Positions 41,834 to 50,707 of a stretch of DNA of 64,000 nt are shown here, in pieces. Position 1 is the first letter of the stretch, and each line of letters opens with the position of its first letter. A program made the position numbers and the translations under genes. The stretch is from Actinoplanes sp. TBRC 11911 (GTDB lineage: Bacteria > Actinomycetota > Actinomycetes > Mycobacteriales > Micromonosporaceae), in contig NZ_JABBNC010000012.1 of assembly GCF_012933445.1 (NCBI RefSeq), forward strand, positions 62,001 to 126,000. The letters are read 5' to 3'. Under the pieces are notes generated by a model, which was given only the letters and a program-made list of their open reading frames with translations, did no database searches and had not been told where the DNA came from.

Positions 41834-42125
41834 GTGGTAGACCTCAGTTCCGGAACTCAAGCGGCGATCCGCTGGCGCAGCTCCCCACACCCGCCGACGC
41901 GCCGCCAAGGTGTGGGGATCCATCCCGCCCCCGCCGTCCGCAATCCCCACACCCTCAAGGCCCGCCCTCAGCTGTGGGGATCTACACCGCCCCCACCGTC
42001 CGCAATCGGCACACCCTCGAGCCCCGCCCTGCGGTGTGGGGATCTACACCGCCCCCACCGTCCGCAATCCCCACGCTCGCGCTCCCTACCCGCACTGTGG
42101 GAACCTGCGGCGTCTCGACCAAGCA
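41834..42125. other. Gap holding the third 62-bp periodic array
   Basis: No gene is supported; open frames exist only because the array is GC-rich. It contains the repeat described next. Confidence 0.7.
41893..42106 (+). repeat. 62-bp periodic array of a different consensus (about 3.5 units)
   Basis: TGTGGGGAT recurs at 41911, 41973 and 42035, exactly 62 bases apart, with a decayed copy 63 bases later at 42098. Each unit has TCCCCACA opposite TGTGGGGA (inverted arms around 20 bases) plus CCGCCCCCACCGTCCGCAAT. The period equals that of the arrays at 15.4 and 22.8 kb although the sequence outside the arms differs. I found no terminal repeats or target duplications here. Confidence 0.88.
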
Positions 42126-42158
42126 CCCTGACCGCGAAAGCTCTCTACGCGGTCAGGG
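42126..42158 (-). terminator. Terminator of the GGDEF-EAL gene
   Basis: CCCTGACCGCG / CGCGGTCAGGG, a perfect 11-bp stem with an 11-base loop. The 5' arm (on the minus strand) contains the last codons of the gene, whose stop is at 42145. Confidence 0.7.
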
Positions 42159-44856
42159 CGAGGAACTGGGTGGCCTCGGCGGCAGGGAGGGGGCGGGCGA
42201 AGTAGAAGCCCTGGGCGTAGTCGCAGCCCATCTCGCGCAGCGCGGCCAGCTGGCCGTGGTCCTCGATGCCCTCGGCGACCGTGGCCATGCCCAGGCTCTT
42301 GCCCAGCTGGACGATCGTGTCGGCCAGCGCGGCGTCGTCGGTGGACGTGCCGCCCAGGCGGTCCACGAAGGAGCGGTCGATCTTCAGGGTGTCGACCGGG
42401 AAGCGGCGCAGGTACGCCAGCGACGAGTAGCCGGTGCCGAAGTCGTCGATGGCCAGGGTGACGCCCAGGGCCTTGAGGCGCTTCAGCTGGGTCAGGTTGT
42501 CGTCGGTGTCGGTCATCAGGACGCTCTCGGTCATCTCCAGGCAGAGCCGGTCGGCGGGCATGCCGGTCTCGGCCAGGACGTCGGCGACCACCTCGGCCAG
42601 GTCGCCCCGGTCGAACTGGCGCACCGACACGTTGACCGCCATCTTCAGCGGGCGAGCGCCCCACGACACGGCCTGGCGGCACGCCTCGCGCAGCACCCAG
42701 CGGCCCAGCGGGACGATCAAGCCGGTGGCCTCGGCCAGCGGGATGAACTCGCTCGGCGGGATCATCCCGCGGACCGGGTGCTGCCAGCGCACCAGCGCCT
42801 CGAAGCCGACGACCTCGTTGGTGCTCAGGTCGATGGTGGGCTGGTAGTGCAGGCGCAGCTGGCCGCGTTCCAGGGCGGCGCGCAGGTCGGCCTCCAGCTC
42901 GATCCGCGCGACCAGGCCGAGGAGCATCCCGGGGTCGTACACGGCGTAGCCGCTGCCGCCCGCCGACTTCGCCCGGTACATGGCCAGGTCGGCGTTCCGC
43001 ATGAGCTGCTCGGCGGCACCGGGCGAGGCGAGCAGGCCGGCGGTGGCCAGCCCGATGCTCGCCTGCACGTGGATCTTGCCGCCGAAGCCGGCGAGGCCGC
43101 CGACGCCGCCGACGCCGCCGACGCCGCCGACGCCGGCGAGGCCGGCCAGGCCGGTGAACGGCTCGTCGAGCATCGCGATGATCCGCTCGGCCACCCGGAC
43201 GGCCTCGTCCCCGCCCACCGGCGAATTGATCAGCACGGCGAACTCGTCGCCGCCGAAGCGGGCCACCACGTCCTCGTCGCGTACCGACGCGCGCAGCCGC
43301 TCTCCCACCCGCATCAGCAGCTGGTCGCCGGCCAGGTGGCCGAGGCTGTCGTTGACCTCCTTGAAGCCGTCCAGGTCGAGGAACAGCACGGTCACCTCGT
43401 CGGCCGCCGTCCGCTCGCGCAGCGCCTCGCCGACCCGCTCGCGGAACAGCGCCCGGTTCGCCAGCTGGGTCAGCGCGTCGTGGCACGCCTCGTGCACCAG
43501 CTGGTCCTGCAGCTGCTTGCGCTCGCTGATGTCGCGCGTGTTCAGCACCAGCCCACCCACACCCGGGTCGGCCAGCAGGTTCGTGATGGTGATCTCGGCC
43601 TGCCGCAGCCGGCCGTCGCGGTGACGTACCGGAAGTTCCAGGACCGTGGTCTCGTACGGGGTGCGCGCCGCCGCCCGCAGCGCGCGGGCCAGCCGCAGCC
43701 CGGACGGGACGTCCATCAGCGTGATGAGCCGGCGTCCGGTGACCTCGGCGGCCGGCCAGCCGAAGACGCGCTGCACCGACTCGCTCTGGTAGAGCACGTC
43801 GGAGGAGGGGCCGACCACGGTCACCACGTCCGAGCTCTGCTGCAGGAGCGCGTGGAAACGCTGCTCGCTGGCGAGCAATTCGGCGCTGCGGTCGTCGACC
43901 CGCCGTTCCAGCGTACGGGTGAGGTTGCGGTTCTCGCGCAGGGTGAGCAGCTGGCGGGCGATGATCAGCAGGGTCAGGACCGAGCGGAGGTAGGCGACGA
44001 ACAGGTCGCCCTGGCCGGTCCGGACGTACCAGACGACCGAGATGACCACCGAGGTCAGCACGACGGCGTACGGCAGCAGGATGCCGAACGACTGGGCCGC
44101 GGAACACGGTGCGGGAGCGGCCGACGAGACCGCACTCGGCCTGGTGGCGGCGAGCAGGATCAGTGCGAACCCGGCGAACCAGCCGATGTCGGCCACGCCA
44201 CCGGCCGCGTAGTCGCCGACCAGGTGCAGGTACGCGAATCCGATGTCCGAGATCGCGAACGCCACGATGCCGGCGCCGACCAGGGCGAGCTGCCCGCTGC
44301 GCCGCTGCCGGGCGAGCATGTAGATGACCATCGTGACGATCACGATGTCGCCCAGCGGGTAGGCGAGGCTGACGACCAGCGCGGCCGACGCCTTGCGCTC
44401 GGCCGCGATCAGCGGCGCGATCACGAAGATCCAGGAGACCATCACCAGCGAGGCGGCGATCATCAGACCGTCCAGAACGCTGCGTACGCGGTGCGCGAGC
44501 GCCTGACTGACGCTGGGCTGCACGAGCAGGCCGATCGGCGTGAGCACGTACATGCCGAGGTATCCGACGTCGGCGACCGACGGCAGCGCGACCGTGTCCA
44601 GGAAGATGCGGGTGCTCTGGCCGAGCCCCCAGCTCAACGCCCCGGCGCCGATGAGCGCCCAGCCCCAGCGGGCCCGCCCGGTCAACGAACGGGCGCGGAG
44701 CAGGCACGCAACCGCGGCGGCAGCCGCACCCAGGCACAGGCCGGCGCCGGCGACGTACGCTCCGGCGCCGGTGCCCATGGCCAGCGCGAACACGCTCACC
44801 AGCAGGGCGGCGACCAGGGACAGGCGCGCGGTCCACGAGGAGGTGATGGCTGCCAT
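42145..44856 (-). CDS. Membrane GGDEF-EAL c-di-GMP enzyme with PAS domain
   Basis: A 903-residue c-di-GMP turnover protein. About nine membrane helices (residues 10-300), a coiled stretch (305-330), a PAS domain (332-445), a GGDEF domain with intact RFGGDEF (533-539) and inhibitory I-site R526xxD529, and an EAL domain with intact FEALVRW (685-691), MTESVLM and DDFGTGYSS. Both cyclase and phosphodiesterase activity look possible. A Gly/Val-rich low-complexity insert (about 569-593) lies in the GGDEF domain, encoded by a 9-bp repeat. ATG 44856. Its product may control the Calx-beta gene through the riboswitch at 4.8 kb, along with other c-di-GMP enzymes outside the window. Confidence 0.95.
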   Translation of the reverse strand: MAAITSSWTARLSLVAALLVSVFALAMGTGAGAYVAGAGLCLGAAAAAVACLLRARSLTGRARWGWALIGAGALSWGLGQSTRIFLDTVALPSVADVGYLGMYVLTPIGLLVQPSVSQALAHRVRSVLDGLMIAASLVMVSWIFVIAPLIAAERKASAALVVSLAYPLGDIVIVTMVIYMLARQRRSGQLALVGAGIVAFAISDIGFAYLHLVGDYAAGGVADIGWFAGFALILLAATRPSAVSSAAPAPCSAAQSFGILLPYAVVLTSVVISVVWYVRTGQGDLFVAYLRSVLTLLIIARQLLTLRENRNLTRTLERRVDDRSAELLASEQRFHALLQQSSDVVTVVGPSSDVLYQSESVQRVFGWPAAEVTGRRLITLMDVPSGLRLARALRAAARTPYETTVLELPVRHRDGRLRQAEITITNLLADPGVGGLVLNTRDISERKQLQDQLVHEACHDALTQLANRALFRERVGEALRERTAADEVTVLFLDLDGFKEVNDSLGHLAGDQLLMRVGERLRASVRDEDVVARFGGDEFAVLINSPVGGDEAVRVAERIIAMLDEPFTGLAGLAGVGGVGGVGGVGGLAGFGGKIHVQASIGLATAGLLASPGAAEQLMRNADLAMYRAKSAGGSGYAVYDPGMLLGLVARIELEADLRAALERGQLRLHYQPTIDLSTNEVVGFEALVRWQHPVRGMIPPSEFIPLAEATGLIVPLGRWVLREACRQAVSWGARPLKMAVNVSVRQFDRGDLAEVVADVLAETGMPADRLCLEMTESVLMTDTDDNLTQLKRLKALGVTLAIDDFGTGYSSLAYLRRFPVDTLKIDRSFVDRLGGTSTDDAALADTIVQLGKSLGMATVAEGIEDHGQLAALREMGCDYAQGFYFARPLPAAEATQFLALTA
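43096..43131 (+). repeat. 9-bp microsatellite inside the GGDEF domain
   Basis: Four exact copies of GCCGCCGAC, flanked by degenerate copies. On the coding strand they encode GVG repeats. Gain or loss of a unit would keep the frame (three residues). Confidence 0.9.
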
Positions 44857-44874
44857 AACCGGCTCGATCGGGCC

Positions 44875-44888
44875 CGCACGGCCGTGCG
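44875..44888. promoter_or_regulatory. Palindrome between divergent genes
   Basis: CGCACGGCCGTGCG, perfect 14 bp, in the 62-base gap between the GGDEF-EAL and SDR start codons. Could be an operator for one or both. Confidence 0.45.
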
Positions 44889-44918
44889 TGACGATTCCGG
44901 CGGTTACAAAATGGGTGC

Positions 44919-45548
44919 ATGGACATTCTCGTTGTGGGCGGGCACGGCAAAATCGCCCGTCGCCTGCTGAAGTTGTTGGCCGCTCAGGGGCACACGGCGC
45001 GCGGCCTGATCCGGAACCCGGCCCAGGCCGCGGACCTGCAAGCGGTCGGCGCGGTCCCGGTGCTGGGCGACATCGAGGCCGAGGACTCCCTCTCGGCGTA
45101 CGTGAAAGGCGCCGACGCGGTGGTCTTCGCGGCCGGGGCCGGACCGGGCAGCGGCGACGCGCGCAAGCGGACGGTCGACCTGGCCGGGGCGCTCAAGCTG
45201 GCCGACGCGGCCATCGACCAGGGCGTACGCCGGTACGTGATGATCTCCACGGTGGGCGCGGAGGCCCCGGCGAACCGTGCGTACTACGAGGCGAAGGCGG
45301 AGGCCGACGCGTACGTGACGGCAACCGGCCTGGACTGGACAATCGTGCGTCCCGGGAGTTTGACGGACGAACCGGGCACCGGCCTGGTCAGCACGTACCG
45401 CGAGCTCGGCCACCGCGGCCGGGTCACCCGCGATGATGTGGCCGCCGTGCTCGCCGCCTGCCTCACGACCAGCTCGGCGGACACCGTCGGCGTGACCTTC
45501 GAACTTCTCGAGGGCACGACCCCGATCGACGACGCTCTGCGTTTTTAA
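44919..45548 (+). CDS. NAD(P)H-binding SDR (NmrA/YwnB-like)
   Basis: A 209-residue atypical SDR with the Rossmann start MDILVVGGHGKIARRLLKLLAAQGHTARGLIRNP, then VLGDIEAEDSLSAYVKGADAVVFAAGAGPGSGD, YVMISTVGAEAP and WTIVRPGSLTDEPGTG. Members include flavin/NAD sensors and reductases; activity unknown. Short spacer (27 bases) to the TPR gene, so possibly co-transcribed. Confidence 0.88.
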   Translation: MDILVVGGHGKIARRLLKLLAAQGHTARGLIRNPAQAADLQAVGAVPVLGDIEAEDSLSAYVKGADAVVFAAGAGPGSGDARKRTVDLAGALKLADAAIDQGVRRYVMISTVGAEAPANRAYYEAKAEADAYVTATGLDWTIVRPGSLTDEPGTGLVSTYRELGHRGRVTRDDVAAVLAACLTTSSADTVGVTFELLEGTTPIDDALRF

Positions 45549-45574
45549 GCGTGCCCGCAGTAACGTGACGTCCT

Positions 45575-46285
45575 ATGGGGAGTGAGCCGACGGCACGGGG
45601 TCTGCTCGCCGCCGGCGGCGAGGCCGCTCTCGAGGCGGCCTTCAGCACCGGGGACTACGCGCCCGCGTGGCGCATGCTGGAGTCCGCCTGGGAGCGGGCG
45701 CACGCCGACGGCGACCGGATCACCGAGGCCGCCGCCCTCACCCGCCTGGGCATGCTCGCGCACTTCGCGGCGCTCAGCGACCTCACCCAGGCCGACTGGG
45801 AGAGCGAGGAGCGGCTGTTCGCCGCGGCCCTGACCATGCAGAAGGACGAGGGCGACCTGGCCGGGCAGGCCGAGTCGCTGCTCGGTCTGGGCCTGGTGCA
45901 TCAGGTGCTGCGCGGCGACTGGCGGACGGCGATGCCCTTCTATCGGGAGGCGCTGGGGCTCGCCGAGGAGCACGCGGACGAGATGGTCCGCTCCGAGGTG
46001 CACCGCCACATCGGGTTCTACTACGTGTTCGTCACCGCCGACTGCGAGAAGGGCCTTCGGCATCTGCGCAAGTCCCAGGTGCTGCGCGAACGCTACGGCG
46101 ACCCGCGCCGGATCGCGACCGGCACCCTCGCGCTGGGCGAGGCCGAGCTCGCCGCGGGCAACCGGACCACGGCGGTGCGCCTGCTGCGCGAGGCGGTCCA
46201 GCAGGCCCGCTCGGCCGGCCTGAGCGAGCTGCGGATCGACTGGGCCGAGCGCGCGCTACAAGAGGCCGAGGCCAAACCGGCCTGA
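45575..46285 (+). CDS. TPR-repeat protein
   Basis: A 236-residue all-helical protein of tetratricopeptide-like repeats (for example ALTRLGMLAHFAALSD, ESLLGLGLVHQVLRGDWRTAMPFYREALGLAEE, GTLALGEAELAAGNRTTAVRLLREAVQQARSAGL). No enzymatic or membrane part. Probably a protein-interaction scaffold or part of a regulator; no partner is evident, though it lies just before an Hsp70-like gene. ATG 45575. Confidence 0.8.
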   Translation: MGSEPTARGLLAAGGEAALEAAFSTGDYAPAWRMLESAWERAHADGDRITEAAALTRLGMLAHFAALSDLTQADWESEERLFAAALTMQKDEGDLAGQAESLLGLGLVHQVLRGDWRTAMPFYREALGLAEEHADEMVRSEVHRHIGFYYVFVTADCEKGLRHLRKSQVLRERYGDPRRIATGTLALGEAELAAGNRTTAVRLLREAVQQARSAGLSELRIDWAERALQEAEAKPA

Positions 46286-46383
46286 CAGTCGGATGTCCGA
46301 CGGATTGATGCTTGTCAGTTCTGACCCGATGTTAGTTTGACGCACGGGTTCCATTTGGTGAAACACGGTCATAGGGGGCGGCC

Positions 46384-47790
46384 TTGACCGAGTCAGCCGA
46401 CGCGCCATCCCTCCACAGAGTGATAGGTATCGATATTGGTACCACGTCGTGCACGGTCGCGGTCTGGGACGGATCCCGCGTGGTCGTGCTGCCACCCACC
46501 CCGTCCGTGGTCGGGCAGAACAAGGCGGGTCAGGTCGTCGTCGGCCAGATCCCGGCGGCCGGCCGGGAAAGCGCCGTCGCCGGCATCAAACGCGTGCTGG
46601 GCAGCGGCGAGCAGATCCGCTTCCGCGGCCGGACGTATCGCACCCGGGAGATCTGCGCGTTCCTGCTCATCGAGCTGAAACGGCAGGCCGAGGCGTACGT
46701 CGGGGGCCCGGTCTACGACGCGGTGATCACGGTGCCGTCCTCGGCGGGCGAGACCCAGCGCCGGGCGTTACGCGAGGCGGCCGGGCTGGCCCAGCTCAAC
46801 GTCCGCCGGCTGCTCGACGACACGGTTGCGGCGGCGGCCGGGTTCGGCGCCGACCGCCCCGGCACGTACGCCATCTACGACCTCGGCGGCGGCACCTTCG
46901 ACGCGGCGATCGTGCGGATCGGCCCGGGTGGCGTGGAGGTCCTCGGCACGGCCGGCGACCCCCGGCTGGGCGGCGACGACTTCGACGACCGCATCGCCGA
47001 GTTCGCGCTGCGCCAGATCCGCGAGCGCCACCACGTCGACCTCAGCCGGGACGCGCACATCCGGCGGCGGATCCGCTGGGAGGCGGAGATCCGCAAGCGG
47101 GAGTTGTCGGTGGCCGACTCGGTCACGCTGGACCTGCCGGTGCTCACCGCGACGGTCAGCGCCAGCGTGCCGCTGTCCCGCCGCGGGTTCGAGGCCATGA
47201 TCGAGCCGGACGTGGACCGGTCGCTGGACTATCTGGGCGCGGCCATGCTCGCGGCCGGGGTCGGCCGGGCCGCCATCGAGCAGGTGCTGCTGTCCGGCGG
47301 GTCGACCCGGATCCCGTTGATCCGGCAGCGCCTGGCCCGCTATTTCGGGCTGACACCGACCGACATCCGCACCGACCTCGACCCCGAGGAACTGAACGCG
47401 CGCGGGGCCGGGTTGATCGCCCGCGATTTCGAGTCGGCGCCGCTGTTCGAGGGGATGGCGGCCGGCCTGTTGAGCGGGAATCTGCGGCTGCGCGCCGAGA
47501 TGGCCGACCCGGCCCCGGAGCCGCCGATCAGCGAGCAGGTGCCCGACCCGGCCGCGCCGATCCCGGAGCCGCCGGCCGAGACCCCCGCCGACTTCCGCCG
47601 GGTCGCCGAACGCAGCCACGACGTGCTGAGCACCGGGCCGAACCACGGCCACGACGCCCTGCGCTCGGCGTACCTGGGGTTCGTACGCGCCGTCCAGGCC
47701 GCCGACGCCGACGCGCGGCTGGCCGAACTGGGTGAGGCGCTGACCGCCGAGTTCGCTAGGACCGACGACGCAGCAGGTACGTGTCCATGA
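46384..47790 (+). CDS. Hsp70-like ATPase without a normal substrate-binding domain
   Basis: A 468-residue Hsp70-family protein. The nucleotide-binding domain (about 13-385) has the phosphate-1 GIDIGTTSCTVAV, phosphate-2 YDLGGGTFDAAIVRI, and adenosine SGGSTRIPLIR motifs. In place of the about 230-residue peptide-binding domain it has a Pro/Glu-rich linker (EPPISEQVPDPAAPIPEPPAET) and a short helical tail. It starts at TTG 46384 after ATAGGGGGCGG, an unusual start codon. Similar Hsp70-like ATPases are frequent in actinomycetes. A palindrome GTCGGATGTCCGAC lies upstream (46288-46301). Confidence 0.88.
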   Translation: MTESADAPSLHRVIGIDIGTTSCTVAVWDGSRVVVLPPTPSVVGQNKAGQVVVGQIPAAGRESAVAGIKRVLGSGEQIRFRGRTYRTREICAFLLIELKRQAEAYVGGPVYDAVITVPSSAGETQRRALREAAGLAQLNVRRLLDDTVAAAAGFGADRPGTYAIYDLGGGTFDAAIVRIGPGGVEVLGTAGDPRLGGDDFDDRIAEFALRQIRERHHVDLSRDAHIRRRIRWEAEIRKRELSVADSVTLDLPVLTATVSASVPLSRRGFEAMIEPDVDRSLDYLGAAMLAAGVGRAAIEQVLLSGGSTRIPLIRQRLARYFGLTPTDIRTDLDPEELNARGAGLIARDFESAPLFEGMAAGLLSGNLRLRAEMADPAPEPPISEQVPDPAAPIPEPPAETPADFRRVAERSHDVLSTGPNHGHDALRSAYLGFVRAVQAADADARLAELGEALTAEFARTDDAAGTCP

Positions 47791-48505
47791 TCCAGCCGTG
47801 CCGCTCGCGGGCGTCCGACCGGACCTCCTTGATCTCGTCCGCCACGTCGGCCACCGTCCCGGACCGCAGGATCTCGTCCGGCGTGCCCACGTAGGCACCC
47901 CAGTAGATCTCCGCGTCCGGGTGGGCGGTGAACGCCTGCTGCGCGTCGAGCATGACGACCACGTCGTCGACGCCGTCCGGCCAGCCCTCGGCCAGCCGGC
48001 GCCCGGTGGTGACCTGGAACGGCTGCCCGACCCGGTTCAGCCCGACCCGATGCTTGGCGGCGAGCGCGGAAATGCTGCTGATGCCGGGGATGACCTCGTA
48101 CTCGAAAAGGGTTTGGCCGCGCTCCAGGATCTCGTCGAGGATCGCGATGGTCGAGTCGTAGAGCGCGGGGTCGCCCCAGACCAGGAACGCGCCGATCTGG
48201 TCGTCGCGCAGGTTTTCGGCGATCAGCGTCTCGGTGATCTCGGAGCGCCGATGACGCCAGTCCGTCACCGTGCCCTCGTAGTCACTCGGCGTGCGGTCGC
48301 GGTCCGGATCGCGGCCTTCCGCCACCCTTTTACCCGGTCGCCCGTACGCCTTCATCAGCTGTTCCCGCAGTTCGATCATGCTGGCCTTGGTTTCACCCTT
48401 GTCCAGCAGAAAGAAGACGTCTGTGCGCCCGATCGCTTTGGCCGCTTGCAAGGTGAGGTGGTCAGGATCACCAGCACCGATCCCGATTACATAGATCTTC
48501 CGCAC
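47756..48505 (-). CDS. cobF: Precorrin-6A synthase (deacetylating)
   Basis: A 249-residue SAM-dependent methyltransferase of the tetrapyrrole family, CobF type: MRKIYVIGIGAGDPDHLTLQAAKAIGRTDVFFLLDKGETKASMIELREQL, DRDRTPSDYEGTVTDWRHRR, FLVWGDPALYDSTIAILDEI, and YEVIPGISSISALAAKHRVGLNRVGQPFQVTTGRRL. CobF methylates C-1 of precorrin-5 with loss of acetate in aerobic cobalamin synthesis. It is separate from cobGHI and cobN. ATG 48505. Its 3' end overlaps the Hsp70-like gene by 35 bases. Confidence 0.93.
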   Translation of the reverse strand: MRKIYVIGIGAGDPDHLTLQAAKAIGRTDVFFLLDKGETKASMIELREQLMKAYGRPGKRVAEGRDPDRDRTPSDYEGTVTDWRHRRSEITETLIAENLRDDQIGAFLVWGDPALYDSTIAILDEILERGQTLFEYEVIPGISSISALAAKHRVGLNRVGQPFQVTTGRRLAEGWPDGVDDVVVMLDAQQAFTAHPDAEIYWGAYVGTPDEILRSGTVADVADEIKEVRSDARERHGWIMDTYLLRRRS

Positions 48506-48635
48506 GCATAGCAGTCTGCCCCACGGCCCATGTCTCCCCCGTCACGGGCCGACCGGGAATCTCCCAGCATGATTACCGGTTCCCCCACCTGGGCCTTTAA
48601 AGCTCAGACAAGAAGAATCCGCTGGAGGAAACATC

Positions 48636-49007
48636 ATGTTGCTTCGCAGCGCGACCGTCCGGGACCTGGACCGGCTGACAGCTCGTGTGTTCGAGTGCTC
48701 TGGCCGCAGTTCCAGCTGCCGGTTGGATGCGTATCGGATCGACGATGACTACTACATCGACATCGAGCTGCCCGGCGTTGACCCGGCGGACATCGACGTG
48801 ACGGCAGGCGACGACAGCCTGACCGTACGCGCCGAGCGCAAGCCGACCGGAGGCAACGAGCAGCGGAACCCCGAGCGCAAGGCCGAGCCGTTCACCCGCG
48901 AGGTAGCCCTCGCCGAGCGACTCGACACGGACCGTCTCGAGGCTCGCTACGACAACGGCGTCCTGACCTTGAGGATCCCCCTCTTGGACGAGCCCGCCGC
49001 CGCCTGA
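48636..49007 (+). CDS. Small heat-shock protein (Hsp20)
   Basis: A 123-residue alpha-crystallin-domain chaperone: YRIDDDYYIDIELPGVDPADIDVTAGDDSLTVRAERKPTGG through EPFTREVALAERLDTDRLEARYDNGVLTLRIPLLDEP with the GVLTL motif. ATG 48636 has a strong GGAGG. It holds unfolded proteins without ATP. I see no HrcA/CIRCE or HAIR site in the 130-base upstream region. Confidence 0.93.
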   Translation: MLLRSATVRDLDRLTARVFECSGRSSSCRLDAYRIDDDYYIDIELPGVDPADIDVTAGDDSLTVRAERKPTGGNEQRNPERKAEPFTREVALAERLDTDRLEARYDNGVLTLRIPLLDEPAAA

Positions 49008-49024
49008 CCCCCGGGCGAACGCAC

Positions 49025-49056
49025 AAAAGCCGCGCAGCTTCCACTGCGCGGCTTTT
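49025..49056. terminator. Bidirectional terminator between hsp20 and the Opp-type operon
   Basis: AAAAGCCGCGCAG / CTGCGCGGCTTTT: a 13-bp stem with A-run and T-run on either side, loop CTTCCA. It fits both the rightward hsp20 and the leftward CBM6 gene. Confidence 0.92.
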
Positions 49057-49064
49057 CCGTGCGC

Positions 49065-49709
49065 TCAGTGCTTGAACTGCAGCCAGTTCAGGTTGACGAA
49101 CTCGGCGCCGTCCGGCCGGCTGAAAGTCAGATAGACCGCGTGCGTCCCGGTCACCGGCTTCAGCGTCACCAGCTCGGTGCGCCAGTTCTGCCATCCTCCG
49201 GTACGCCTGACGGACAGCGTTCCGGCGATCTCACCGTCCGGTTTGTCCAGGCGCACGGCCATCTGCCCGCCGTCCGCGGCGTCCGAGGCGACCCGGACTT
49301 CGAGCTGGGTAGCCGGCACCGGTCCGAAGTCGATGTCGTCGTAGCGCAGCGAGTCGCCGGGCGCGATCCAGCCCACGTTCTGCCCGCCGCCCTCATCCGT
49401 GGTGTCCTGGGTCTGGATGCCGTTGAGCGCGTCCGCGCTCTCCGCCTGGATCTTCCGATAGACCGTCGGGGACGGCGGGGGCGTCGTCGGGGCGGGCGGC
49501 GCCGAGGACGGCACGACCGCGGCGGCCGGCGGCGCGACCACCTTGATCGGCGCCGGGGTGTCCTGCCAGCGGCCCACCAGGTACCCGACGAGCAGCAGCG
49601 CGACGCCGGCGAGCCCCGTGAGAGCTCGCCGGCGAAGGACGTACGACCTGGTCCGGTAGACGGAGGGTGCGCCGCTCAGACGACCGCGCCTTCCTCGGGA
49701 AAGTGGCAC
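49065..49709 (-). CDS. Membrane-anchored CBM6 carbohydrate-binding protein
   Basis: A 214-residue protein with a basic N-terminus, one membrane helix (about 30-47), a Pro/Ala/Thr linker, and a CBM6-type domain (about 85-214: IQAESADALNGIQTQDTTDEGGGQNVGWIAPGDSLRYDDIDFG... ending NLNWLQFKH). No catalytic domain. Its only credible start, GTG 49709, overlaps the preceding ABC ATPase gene by 34 bases, so it belongs to that operon. A surface-exposed sugar binder made with an Opp/Dpp-type importer suggests the importer takes up oligosaccharides or glycopeptides. Confidence 0.83.
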   Translation of the reverse strand: MPLSRGRRGRLSGAPSVYRTRSYVLRRRALTGLAGVALLLVGYLVGRWQDTPAPIKVVAPPAAAVVPSSAPPAPTTPPPSPTVYRKIQAESADALNGIQTQDTTDEGGGQNVGWIAPGDSLRYDDIDFGPVPATQLEVRVASDAADGGQMAVRLDKPDGEIAGTLSVRRTGGWQNWRTELVTLKPVTGTHAVYLTFSRPDGAEFVNLNWLQFKH

Positions 49710-50707
49710 GCCGCGACGGTGCCGTTCGGCTTGATCGTCAGCGGCGGCGTCTCAGTGGCGCACTTCTCCTGCGCCTTCCAGCAGCGCGTGCGGAACACGC
49801 AGCCGCTCGGCGGGTTGATCGGCGACGGCACATCACCCTCCAGCTTGATCCGGCCGGCCGGGCCCAGCTTAGTCACGTCCGGCACCGCGGAGAGCAGCGC
49901 CCGCGTGTACGGGTGAGCGGGGTTCTCGTAGATCTGCTTGCGGGTGCCGGTCTCGACGATCTTGCCCAGATACATGACCGCGATGCGCTCGCAGAAGTGC
50001 CGGACCACGGCCAGGTCGTGCGCGATGAACACGAACGCCAGGTCGAGGTCGCGCTGCAGCTTGCGGAGCAGGTTGACCACCTGCGCCTGGATCGACACGT
50101 CCAGCGCGGACACCGGCTCGTCGGCCACGATGATCTTCGGGTGCAGCGCGAGGGCGCGGGCGATGCCGATGCGCTGACGCTGGCCACCGGAGAACTCGTG
50201 CGGGTACCGGTTGTAGTGCTCCGGGTTCAGGCCGACCGTTTCCAGCAGCTCCTGCACGCGCTTCTTGACGCCGCCGGGCGGGTTGATCCCGTTCACCTGC
50301 AACGGCATCGCGATGATCCGGCCGACCGTGTGCCGCGGGTTCAGCGAGGCGTACGGGTCCTGGAAGATGATCTGCATGTCCTGGCGCAGCCGGCGCAGCT
50401 GCCGTCCCTTGGCATGCGTGATGTCCTGACCCTCGAACGTGATCTTGCCGGCGGTGGCCTCGATGAGCCGCACGAGCATCCGGCCCGTCGTCGTCTTGCC
50501 ACAGCCCGACTCGCCCACCAGGCCGAGCGTCTCGCCCGGACGGACCTCGAAGCTCACCCCGTCGACCGCGCGCACCAGCAGACTCGAACCGAGCACGCCG
50601 GAGCGTACCGGGAAATGCTTCTGCAGGTTTTCGACCTTGAGCAGCGGCTCCCGGCTCGACGCGGGCGTGGCCGCGGAGTCTTCCGCCGCATCCACCAGAT
50701 CTGTCAT
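49676..50707 (-). CDS. Opp/Dpp-type ABC ATPase (second)
   Basis: A 343-residue ATP-binding protein: Walker [26 protein letters not shown], signature [15 protein letters not shown], Walker [16 protein letters not shown]-loop AHDLAVV, and the oligopeptide-transporter C-terminal Cys motif ([15 protein letters not shown]). ATG 50707 overlaps the first ATPase stop (ATGA). Equivalent to OppF/DppF. Confidence 0.94.
   Translation of the reverse strand: MTDLVDAAEDSAATPASSREPLLKVENLQKHFPVRSGVLGSSLLVRAVDGVSFEVRPGETLGLVGESGCGKTTTGRMLVRLIEATAGKITFEGQDITHAKGRQLRRLRQDMQIIFQDPYASLNPRHTVGRIIAMPLQVNGINPPGGVKKRVQELLETVGLNPEHYNRYPHEFSGGQRQRIGIARALALHPKIIVADEPVSALDVSIQAQVVNLLRKLQRDLDLAFVFIAHDLAVVRHFCERIAVMYLGKIVETGTRKQIYENPAHPYTRALLSAVPDVTKLGPAGRIKLEGDVPSPINPPSGCVFRTRCWKAQEKCATETPPLTIKPNGTVAACHFPEEGAVV

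Noticed and set aside
41797-44970. A 1,057-codon open frame on the plus strand opposite the GGDEF-EAL gene
   Set aside because: Shadow of the GGDEF-EAL gene; composition is His/Gln/Arg-rich without motifs and it begins inside the repeat array.
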